DNA of 64,000 nucleotides from the NCBI GenBank assembly GCA_963457665.1, contig OY735207.1, forward strand, positions 33,821,816 to 33,885,815, in the 5' to 3' direction. A program made the translations under genes and the position numbers. Positions 42,901 to 55,500 of the stretch are shown one piece after another. Each line of letters begins with the position of its first letter. Position 1 is the stretch's first letter. Source of the DNA: Thysanoteuthis rhombus (lineage: Eukaryota > Mollusca > Cephalopoda > Oegopsida > Thysanoteuthidae). Below the pieces are notes generated by a model. That model was not told the DNA's origin. It saw nothing but the letters and a program-made list of their open reading frames with translations, and did no database searches.

Positions 42901-45900
42901 GAGTCATATATATTTCATTTAAAAACCTTCCTCTAGGTCCATTGAGTATGTATGGTAAATTTAGTTAGGCATATCAAACTTTTAGTATTATATATAAATA
43001 GAAAGAAATCAGATTTTAATTATTGGTGTGAGAGTGAATGCTGACCTAACAATTTTTTTCAAAAAGGGAACTCATATTTGGATTTTGTACACATATACAA
43101 GCCATTCAGGGCCTACAGCACTGCATGAAGTCAAAAGTTGAAAAAGAAATAGTTCAACTGAAAATCGATCATTGTAAAATAATATTGCTAGATGGATATA
43201 AATGTATATCATGGACTTTAAATGGATGAATATATATTTTCATCATTTGTGCTTAATAATATTTTGATACATTTTGAAACTTTCTTTCATAATTTTTGTT
43301 TTATATTTACTCATTTTTAAAGCATCAATTCAATATTTTCAGGTGAGTTTTAAAAAAAAATCCATGATTAAAAAAAATGTTTTTACTTTAGCATAACATT
43401 TAAATATTTACCTACACCTGTTTAAATATGTCATTGTTACTGCAGATTTGCACGCTTTAAGGTTTGTTAGTGCATACATTTGCATATTTCCAAGTTTGTT
43501 ACTGCGATATAATTGTGTATCTTGAAATTTGACTGCATATATTGGTACAATTTAAAAAAAAAAAATGTACATTTATTTTCTGTACTTATTACAATAAAAT
43601 GTCTAAAGGGATAAGAAGAATTCGATGAAGACAATGAATAAGACAAGAAAACAAAATGTGAATCAAAGGATAAATTGTCTTCAGATAGATTCAAGCAGGT
43701 AGGCTACTTACAGATTGTCAGAATCTTTTTAAAGCAATTGATAAAAAGTTTAATGAACTCATGTAATTATATTTAGTTGAGGTATTTATAAACCTTTGCA
43801 AGGCTGGGTATTTCTGCTAGTATATACATTTTCATATATATCAATGGCATGTAAATTTTCATGATGCTTATGCTGCACTGTAAATAAATATTAAGTCATT
43901 TTTTTTCTTTTTTCCTTCCATTCAACCCAATGGTTTTATTTGTAATTGGTACCTTTTATATTATTAATTAGTGATTAAACATAGAAAACACCTTCATTTT
44001 ATTTATCATTTGTTACAAATAAATGAATGGTTAGAACTCATTATCTTTCGTAATTAAGCTCTACATTTTTAACGTTACTTTCTTTTCTTAAAGGAATGCT
44101 TTAATTCTCCCTATGGAAATAGCTACTTTCCAGAATATGCTGAAAATATTCCGGGGAATTCTACAGAAGTGCTGAGTAAAGCTGCCAAGGAAAATAATAT
44201 CTTTCTGATTGGAGGTTGATGCTTCTTTTCTTATAATTGACATAAAATCTCAACTGTTTAATTTCATAACCTTCAGCACTCTGCATTATTTTCCAAGGGC
44301 ACTAAGATTTAGTGCTCTCAGTAATCTTAAAAGCCTGTAACTTGTCTGTCTTTTCATGCATAGATTAAAATTAACATGAAATTGACTTAACAACACAACT
44401 GCAAAATTTGATTGTTCAATGATCAGAGCCACCTGTAATGGCAGGACAAACCTTTTGCCCTGCAGAGTGCTAAAGGTTGAATAAATATAATTCTGGCATA
44501 AACAAATAATATTAATTTCCAACTCACTGTTTCATCTTTAAAACCTTTTTTTCTTCGAATAATTTTGAGATATAAAAGATGTAAATCACACAAACATACA
44601 AAGGTATATTGATAAGTCTGTAGCCTAATGATAAGAAGTCATTTAATTTACATAAAAATGTGTGCTTTTCAACATAATCTCTTCACTTGTCTATGCACCC
44701 AATTCAGAGGTGAATATCAATCACATAGGCTGGAAATTATACAGTGAATATTTTTAATAACACCCTACAGACTTATTGATCCACTATCATACTTGTACTA
44801 TCGTACTATCTGATTAACAAATAAGATGTGTGATTGATTTTTAGAATGTTTTAATGTCTATTCTCCTCATTCTCAGAACCTTAAAATCATTGATTACCTG
44901 CAAGTATATTTTTGGAGATAGTGATACATAGTGGTGTAACAGTTACTGTCATAGAAGATGACATTAGCAGACACAGTTTCAAGAGTTTATGCTCGCTTCA
45001 CACTAATATCTTTGAAGGAAGCATGAATCCACTTCTCCCTCAAGCTAAGGGTACATAGTAGGGTAGTTAGAGCCCTTTAGTCCATCTAAAATAAAGTTAC
45101 TCTGACAGAAAGTAACCGCAGCCTTGCAGTCGCCATAGTTAGTCCCAAGTATAGGAGAGCTGGGAATGAGTCTAGCAAGAACATTTCATGGATATGGTTT
45201 TTAGACTAGTGAAAAAAAACAAAAAACAACTGAAAGAATGATCAAATTTCTTTCTCTCACAGTTTATGACAATTTTGAAATGAATGTTATGAAAATTATC
45301 AAGAATAAGATCCAATTGAAACATATACTCTCTTTTCTAATGATACAAGTTAGCAAATGCAAATTCAAGGAATCATAAAATCAACTAGATTTTTAATTGT
45401 TAACCAAATATCTATTACTGATTAGTATGGACAAATACCAGGATAGAATGGGCTCTCTAGCTATGATTGGCAACCAGTCTAGGGGATGGACAACTTATTC
45501 ACAAATAGAAATTAATTAAAAAGTCCAATTGACAATCCGTTGTACTTTGGGTAACTTCGGAAAAATCTGAACATATTGATCAAGCTGTTCAGATTTCCCT
45601 AAAATATTTATTATCAACTCGATGTCATCTCCTTCAAAATAGTTCCCTGGTAAACCAAACATTGATGAAGACATTCCCACTCCTGGAAGCCTTCAACTGA
45701 CCAAATGTTTGATGTATGGCTCCCCAAGGGAACTATTTTGAAGGAGATAAAGTTGATTTGTAATTCAGTTGATAAATATTTTTACACAATCAGTCTCATT
45801 ACTTTGTAAAGAGATCTTGTGTATTTATGTATCTTGTTTTCATTTTTTTTCCTTTATTGTTGCAGGATCAATACCTGAATCTAAAAATGGCAAATTGTTT

Positions 45901-48900
45901 AATACGTGTCCTATATTTAACCCAGCTGGAGAAATCATTGCAACTCATCAAAAGGTAATTTGACTTATACGTATGTTGCAATACTGCTGTTATGCTATGA
46001 TCTATTTTTATTACTTTAATATATTGAATAGAAGTTATTTTAGTGAATGACTTGTTATTTGATGTGTGGTGTTTTCACTATGTCAGCACCTGTGTGTTTA
46101 TATACACAGGCCATTTGGAAATTATCAAATTTATTCAAATGATCTAGAACCTTTCAATCTGGGTCCCAACATCAACGATGCCGTAATATGACACTATTGA
46201 ATTAATCAGAGAATACATGGTGAAAGATAGGAAATTAGAAGCTTTATATTATCAGAGGTGTGGGTTGGCCTAATGGTTACCAGCTTGAAAAATGGAATCT
46301 GCTGATTATACTTGAGATGCTTATTTTCATGTGACAATAATGTCCTTGAGAAAGGGATGAATTCTCTTTGCGCTACGCAATATTCCAAAATGTCCTGTCA
46401 CCGGCGTGCCATGATGGTTGATGAAGAAGGAGGTGGGTGAGTGAGAACTTGGGCAAACCACTCTACCATAACTACCTTACCTGTCGGAACGATGGCAGCA
46501 AAAAGTTTTCATCTCACTAGTCAACATTGGCAGGGGTCAAACCAATATTATCTGAAAATTTTTTTTCAAAATCCTGATAATTTGGGAGAGGGTTTCTCTT
46601 CTGTGATATTGATATTTATCAACCTGGGATCAAATTACTCATGATTCATAAAAGGTGTTGATGTGAGCAGAATACAATGAGTTCTCATTACTTGACCAGG
46701 TTCACCTTGCTGTTATCGATGTCCCTGGTAAAATTCAATCCAAAGAGTCGGAAACATTGAGTCCTGGAAGCAAACTGACCTGCTTTGACACACGTAAGGT
46801 ATTTTGCACATTTACATTGGCTTAAGTGAATATAAAATAAATCATACATCCTGTTCTTTCTTCTTCTTTCAACCTTGGGTATTTAAATATGTCACGGAAC
46901 TAAATGTATCTATCTCTCAAAGTTTCATTTGTACCTTTAATATGATTTATTACACTGCTAAAGAAAAAACCCAAATCAGCGGAATATGATGACTATTCAG
47001 ATTGGATGTAGGAGTATTGAAATGTTGTGTCATACAAAAATTGGCTTTCATTGGAAATGTTCAAAAGCAAATAGGAAAAGCTTGTCTGTATTTTTGTGTT
47101 ATATTAACTCTTAAATTAAGAAAAAAAAATGAATATTATTCCGAAGGGGATTGACTACTGGTTAAAGTTACCTCCCTTCAACCTTTGAGTAAATTCTTAG
47201 ATTTCCATTTAAAATTTTTTATTCCCTCTATCAATTAGAGTGGCATCAAGAAGTTCATTAAATTAAGAGTTTATTACAGATACTGTAAATTATCCGTAGA
47301 AGGTGTTGTGTGGTTTAACAGCTCCCAGGATGAGAAATAGAATTAGCAAACTGAGTTTGAACCGATAAGGCTGTTCGTGTTTACTTCATCCTGATACCCT
47401 TGGAAAGAACATGAATTCACTTTTGTGTTCTGTCCCATTGCTAGATATCTTGACGAACATATCTTGTCACTGGCATGTAATGATGGTCAATGCAGAACAG
47501 AATAGGTAGATGAGCCCTTGGGCAAACTGCTCTCCTAGGCAGCAAAAGTTATTGTCAATCACATAACGGATTAGGTCAGAATTCTGATTAAAAAATTGAT
47601 GTTAATTCTCATTCTTCGTGTTGGAAGATTCAATTATTAACTTTCTAATGCAAGTCGATACAATTCAAAGACAAAGTTAATTTTTTTCTGCTTATATTTC
47701 ATTAAAACTCAAAATCAAATCATTATAGCAAATCTAGTACATTCAAATCTCTATATAAAAGCCAGTATCTGTTCATTTGAAATGTGCAAAACATGTTGTA
47801 CTATGTTTTTGTTCATGCCTAACAGTGTAGACCAGATACATTAAAACAGTGTCATGGCAGACAGCACTCTAGTATATGATAATGTATAGTATACAGCTAG
47901 AAACTGTCAACTTAATCTGTCACCAGAATTGTCAAAATAGGTTTTTTCAGTTCTCAAGTTGGTCAAGCTGGCTATGTTTATATATATCACGTGTTTTCGC
48001 CTCACCAATGGAGCTAGAAGGCTGAAAATTTAAGCATTTACTTCTTATTATGTCCAGTAGAAGAATTTTTTGTTTTTTGAAAATTCCCCATAAAATAGGT
48101 TTTTAGAAAGGGTTTAAATTTGCAATGTAATTTTATGCTTAAATAGTTTGTGCCTGCTGTTTTTTTTTTTAAATTTAGACTGTACAAGATACAAAAAAAG
48201 GCAAGAGAGAAGTAACTTAGTTATTGATCACCTCCTTTGCCAAGTTTTTAATTGATTGCACTAAAATTATATGCTATTGATCACATGAAGGTTTCTATTG
48301 AGTGACTAACCAGACCTGTTTCTGTTTTTGTCTTGTTTTTTTCAATTAAAGTCAGTAGATTATAATGGTGGTTGTGCTTCAGTCGCGGTGGTTACAATTG
48401 GCCAAAAGTGAACATTTCTCATACAGTAACACAGAGCTGGAGAAAATAGACCACTACATCTACCCAGGACAATGAATTTCCATGAAATCCTCAAAAGAAG
48501 AAGAAAACAAGCAAAGAATCATAATAGGTTGGCAAGATTTCGGTAGAGCAAGCTCAACTTTTGAGAACAAGAAAATCCCACTAGTCTTAAAAAAAAGGGT
48601 ATACAATAAATGCATTCTACTGAGAGTCACCTATGGAGCTGAATCATGGAATCTAACTGGAAGATTGATTCCCAAACTGAAAACCATACAACATGCACAA
48701 GAGAGAATCATACTCAACCTTGCATGGAGAGATCAGAAGACAGCTCAGTATATTAGAGAAAAAACAGGAGTCCAAGATATGATAGTAACCATTAGAAAAC
48801 TCAAATGGCAATGGGCTGAACATGTTGCAAGAATGGCAGACAACTGCTGGACATCACAACTCACAACATGGATGCAAAATTGTGGCCAACAGAATGTAAG

Positions 48901-51900
48901 ATGGCGTGCCGAGTTAGACAAATTTTGAGGGTGTTGGCTCCGCGATGCCCATGATAGAAAGGTCTGGCGAATCTAGAAGAAGGAGAGAAATAAGGTGAAG
49001 CTACTCCTACTTGGTGAATTGCAACAGATTGCTTGCAGCCTACATCTGCCCACCAATATATTAATTCCAAAAGTTGAGGTAATGATATTGCATTCTAAAA
49101 ATAGAAATAGATGTAACAAATGACAAAAATTAATTTATTGATAATAAAAGATTGTTTACATCAGATAATAGTGTCTAATCTAATGAATGAAATTCATAGA
49201 CAAAATGTCAGCAAAAACTCAATGAAAAACCCTTGTAGATAAGTCATTCAATGTACCAAACATGTTCCGGTTCTTAGTCAAAATGTTGGATCAGTTGCCT
49301 TTTAATGGTGTTCATACACACAGTGGCATCATTGTATTAATAAAGCTGTTAAAATTTACTACAGCATGATTCTGTTGCTGATTGTATACTTTCCATACAT
49401 TGGTAATTAGTTAATTCTTCTTTCTATGAGATAGAGACTTGTGTGAGAAATATTGTGAAAGTGGAAATGAATAATTCAAACAAATAATAAAAAAACTTTT
49501 GACAAAGTGAAAATAGTTCCCCCATATTTCTTGGATTTAATGACATTCAGTTTTTATTCTTTCCTTTTTAAGTTGTGAACTTGCACTTTGAGGAAACACT
49601 TTACAGCTTCTCTTTGACCTATCCGAATCGCCAGCATTGATAATCTTGTTTTGGGATCATTACCGGTTAAAAATTTTGAATTTTTCTTTTCTGAGGTTGA
49701 CTCCAGGTATCTAAAACTAGGGAAGGTTGAACAGCAGATAAGGGGAGACCACTGTGTTATGTTTCACGTGAAAGATACTTTCCAGCTATTTCTAGTAAAT
49801 TTATGTACAAAATAGTGGGACTATACATTAATTTAGATAAAAGTCTACAGTGAAATGTTATCATATAAAATTTCAAGAAAAATACCTGTCATTTTTTAGA
49901 TATTTACTCTCTTCTGCTTAAACTTGTCCAAATTCATAAAATGCTTTTTTTCATATTTAGTATACACAGCTTATCTTTATCTAAAAAAATAATCATTCTC
50001 TGTCATAATCTTTATTTGGTAGCAAGAAAAATTTGATGTATTGATTCATTTTTGTCATGAAAATGATATTTTTGATTAAAATTCTTTTCAATTGTTATTG
50101 CAGCATTTTGCAAGATTGGCATTGGGATCTGTTATGATATCCGATTTGCTGAAATGGCACAAATTTACGCTCAAAATGGTAAGGAATCTATCACGATTGA
50201 AAGCACCAAAGGATTTCTTTCTTAAAATTGTTTATTTTCATTAAACTTTGTATTGGGAATATGCTTATCACAAAAAAATGATGAACAAAGCATCTTGATA
50301 ATTTGTACAAAAGACATACTTACAATGTAAGACAGTTGAGAAAACAAAGAAAAATATATTTATATATACTAGGTAACTAGTATTAATCGTATTTGGCAGT
50401 TGTAGGGCAATATTGCTCTTTTTTCAAGTTGTACACATTTTAGCTTACTCTCCAGCTGCAATTCTTCACTATTTTAAAACTAAATAGATCAACCATGTAG
50501 AGTTCATTTCATCAGAAATTAAATGAAAACACATCTCATTAAATTGATTTTGCTATTGTTTACATAGAAAGAAGCTAAAAAGTCTTTTTTGAACCTGAAT
50601 AAATTGATTCAAGTCCAAGTTTTGTTTTATATCTCATTCAGCAATAAAAAGCTGAATATCCATGATGGAAATCCAGCCTATAAACTGTAGTATCTACAAA
50701 CTTGAAAAATGATTTAATACTTTGTATCCCCAAATGGTTTTTAACTCCACAATTTGTTTCTGTTAGTCATTGTGCTTAATTGTTGTATGCTAAATTGTTG
50801 ATGCAGAATTGTCTTGCATGGAAATGTTGATGAACCAAATGAAATACAGTTTCTAAAAGTTTATAATGATTTGCTTTGCTTTGTGCAGGTTGTAAATTAT
50901 TGATCTATCCAAGTGTGTTCAATATGATTACCGGCCCTGCACATTGGGAACTTCTACAACGGGCCAGAGCCATTGATAACCAATTGTACGTAGCCGGAAT
51001 ATGTTCTGCTCGATGTGAGACAGCCTCTTATATTTCTTGGGGACATAGCACAGTAATCAATCCTTGGTAAGTCAAATGAACTTCAGCCAATATTTTCTTC
51101 ACTTCAGATCTGTAAAATTTTCACAGACAGTTTTACAAACTAGATGAGAATAACATTACTGTTTAAAGTTCTTCACTATGAATTCGTTATATTTTTTCAT
51201 CAATTTAAAAAAAAAATGTCATAATGCTATTTAAGTAGTTACCGTACTTCTTTGTGCATTGCACGATTCTAGTATAATATAAGTGCTAGATTTAGAAGTT
51301 GAAAAAATGGTATGAAATTTTAGCCTCTTTTATTTCACAAGCACTTTGGCTACAATTCAACAGTTCCACGAGGTCTTCTCTTCCAAATTTCTGTACTGCA
51401 ATAGCGCAGTGGTTAGAGAATCAGACAGAATTACTGCAAGTAATCTAATGGTTCTAGGTTCAATCCCAGTTTGAGACAACAATAATTCGAAAATACTACT
51501 ACTGCTAAGAGGGGAGTGCAGTCTATATACCCCTGTCGGTTAAATAAAGGGTTTGGTCCGTTACTTCCCCCACACCTACCAGATGATACCTGATGAAGGC
51601 CGTAGAGTACAACGGCCGAAACGTTGTATGAAAAACAACCAAGATGAGGATAGTCCGAATAATAAGAGAAATAAATTGCAATAGTGCAGTTATACAATAA
51701 GTGCCCACTAACAATGATAATTATTTCAATTTCATCAAATAAATAGATACCCACCTTTGTACACCTTGTACATTCGGTTTGAAGCCCTTGTTTTTAAATC
51801 TAGGAGAAGTTCAAATTAATTGAAAAATAAAAAAGTTTTATTCCCTTACTACTGAAATGTTTTTGCCTAATTCAGTTAATTTTTACAGATGGTTAGATGG

Positions 51901-52460
51901 TTAGCTATGTCAGTCAAATATATTTCTTATTGGGTGTGGGGTAGGGAGTTGGATCATTTCTGTCATTAAATAGGCCTAGAAATAGGCCTAATTTAGGTAA
52001 TGTATAAAACTTTTCTGTGTACTTTCGTGTATAGCATGACCGTCACCTATCTTTTCTCAGATTTGGGTACAGAATTTTCCGTGTGATACATGAAGAAATA
52101 TGGTAACTTTTTTGTTTCAGTTATCTTCTGATATTATGAATTGTTAATATCCTCTCATCAATTTTTGACTATTCTCATAATTTTTGCTGTTTTTTTCACA
52201 CTGTTTCAACAGGTCTTGAGGGATCCGCATTTGTGAGTCGCAATGTCCAGCAGTTGTCTGATATTCTTGTTAATGGCTTGTTTGCTCTCTAATATATTGT
52301 GCTGCTTTGTGATCTTTCCATGTAATGATTAGCATGATTTTTTTCCCTGTGCATATGTAATATTTTGAAGTAATTGGTTACAAGTTTTGATTTTTGATTA
52401 ATACCACTAATAATGATATTTCTATTGTTGAGTCTTCGCATTGTTACCATCAGAGAAAAT

Positions 52461-52496
<36 letters not shown>

Positions 52497-52502
52497 GCAA
52501 TG

Positions 52503-52541
<39 letters not shown>

Positions 52542-55500
52542 GTAACAGTAACAGTAACAATAATAATAATAATAATAGTAACAGTAACAATAATAATAAT
52601 AGTAACAGTAACAGTAACAGTAACAATAATAATAATAATAATAGTAACAGTAACAATAATAATAATAATAATAGTAACAGTAACAATAATAATAATAATA
52701 ATAATAGTAACAATAACAATAATAATAATAATAATAGTAACAATAACAATAATAATAATAATAATAATTAAAAAAAAAAAATGAAGTGTTCCACTGGAAA
52801 TACCTGCTCACATGGTACATTTGTGATCTGTCCCATGACTTTTAAGTCAGCCCCTGGCTCAAGTGCTCTAAACTAATCTGTGCAGTGTTGTTAATAACCT
52901 AGTCTAACCAATTTAAAAAAATTATCTGTTGCATGCCTGAGCACGTAAGTATTACTGTTTTCTAATTTACTTCCCTATCATAGTTAACTAATAACCTACC
53001 TAAACCTAAAAATCTACATCTAACTAATTCTAATGATCATGTACTGACATTCGACATATGTATATATTCATGTATAATTGATTATGTACTATGGTGAGTT
53101 CTTCAGACTTTATATATTATATCATATAGTAATTTGCCAATTGATATTTGTATATCTTGGTAGTACAATCTTGCCACTACTGCACGTTACATGATTCTTA
53201 GTTTAAGAGACGATTTCTTGGTCAAGTTCCATGTTTCTGCTCCATGATTATTGAGAGGATGCTCTATTTGTAGATCCTACTTTTTAAGACCAATGAGATC
53301 TTCTTGGTCTTGAAGATTGAATTTTCTCTGGCGAAAACTTGCCAACCTAAGGTCACTTTATTTCTTCTCTTTTTGAGGATTCAATAGAGATTCCTTGTCC
53401 CACGTGATCTACTTTCTTCAGCTCTTTGTTTCCAATTTTAATTGTTGTTTGTATCCTTATTCTTGACATATTTCTTGCACATGACATTGTTTTTTTTTAC
53501 CAAGTTCATGTGCAGACTAACTTTTCGGCTTTCTTCATTCAGCTCGTTTCATATGCAAAATTGTGTCTGGCAAAAAATTAGATAGCGTGATGATTTGAAC
53601 ATGTTCAGAATGTTTGGCACAGTGAAGCTCGGGAGCCAAAACTACTAGCAGACGTTGGAGGAGGCCAATGTCCAAAAACAAAACTTCAAAAGGCTGATTA
53701 GTGATAATATTTCAACATGACCATTCTTCCTTGAAGTGATTATCAAGCTCAGAATCTCCTGTTGGTCTTGAATAAGAAAGATGAGGATAAAACAAAAAAA
53801 TTATTGAATAAATGACTTTTACTTCAGATCTTATATCACTTTGATAATCAGCTCTGATAAAATAAATAACTCTGGTACAATTTATGAGTTATTACTAGCT
53901 AAACCATTGGAAATTCCACAGGTATAAAATTCAGACAAGTGAACAGAGAAATAACATACAAAAATATTTCATAATGTTTCATGAAAATATCATAGTTGTT
54001 CATTTTGTATGAAATGTGTTCATAAGAGGGTTTACTGCCATGTTATACAGCTTATGCAACCACATACAGATATAGAAAGCTCGTACTCAGTGGATTAGAC
54101 AGTATTTTTAATTAGGAGGGGGTAGGTCACTGGTCAGATGAAGTTTGGCTGTAAAATGGTTTTCCAAGTTAATTATTTTCATACAATGCCAAGCTTTCCA
54201 TTGTCAGATTTATCGTGGTACCTTGCAAAGTTGAGTTGGATTTGAAATTTTTCTCTTTTCTTGATAATATTTCAACTGTATTTCTCACATACTGATGTGT
54301 TTAACATATTTTTTTGCTTAATACAATTGTTTGCTACAAAGCATCTTTTCTGTGAGACGCAAGTTCAGTTTTGTGGAAGAACCAAATCTAAAGTAGAAAG
54401 GAATAAATGAGAAGAAAGGAATTTTGGGATGGTCAGATAAAGTTTGGCTGTAGAATGGTCTTCAAGTTTATTATTTTAGTAAAATTCTAGAATTTTCCAC
54501 ATATCAATCTGTTAGAAACTGCCAACCAGAACTGTTACCATAGGTTTCTTCAGTTTCCAAATTGATCTGGCTATGTAAATTGTTTATCCTTATTATATCA
54601 AGATTGAACATTTTTTTTTACCCCTTCCCCCCAATAATTTAATTCATAATGTAAGTTTATGCTAAATTGGCTCCTTAATTTATGTCTGGCAGCATTCACG
54701 CTTGTTTTTTTTGTTTTTTTTAATCCCATTTTTTTAATGATCAAAAGTGAGAGAAGTAATCTTTTCATTGATCACCCCCTTTTCTAAATTTTTGATTGGT
54801 GATTGCCAACACAGGATGCTCCCAGAAGAGCGACAGTTTCTATTGAGTGTTTAGCATATTTTCCCATAGTACAATTGTTTGTTGTCCTAGGGCCTTGAGC
54901 GATGGGCATTACCAGTGGTACAATCAGGTGCTAAAATTTCTGGATCATATTATGTCAACAACATTCAGCCCAGATATTGTTATTTTCCCTGATCCCTCAA
55001 AACAGGTAATCATATGGGAATCGACAGTGCCATGGGAGGGGAATCTGAAAAAAACACATGAGATGGTAGAGCAATTTACGTACTAAGGTTGGCAGGCTAT
55101 GTGGTACTTTATTGAGTGATTGGTACTGGGGTTGTGCAGCTAGTTCATTATGTAAAACCCGATGGGTCTTAGGTTTACAGGTACAAAAAAAGAGGAAAGC
55201 AATTCAATCAATTACAGAATCAGCAGAAAGAGCAAGAAAGTGGCTGTGGATTAAAAGGACCTGTACATTGAATTTGGCTATTTAAAGTAGAAAGTGTTAG
55301 GTGGGGCTAATTACAAGAGACATTACTTGTTTATACTCATTTGTACTCATTTTCTTGTTTCTACTCATTTTCTTGTTTATACTCATTTTCTTGTTTCTAC
55401 TCATTTTCTTGTATCTACTCATTTTCTTGTTTCTACTCATTTTCTTGTTTCTACTCATTTTCTTGTTTCTACTCATTTTCTTGTTTCTACTCATTTTCTT

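Noticed and set aside
52394-52820. Poly-Asn, poly-Ile, poly-Tyr and poly-Leu open frames
   Set aside because: Trinucleotide and hexanucleotide repeats keep all frames open; not genes.
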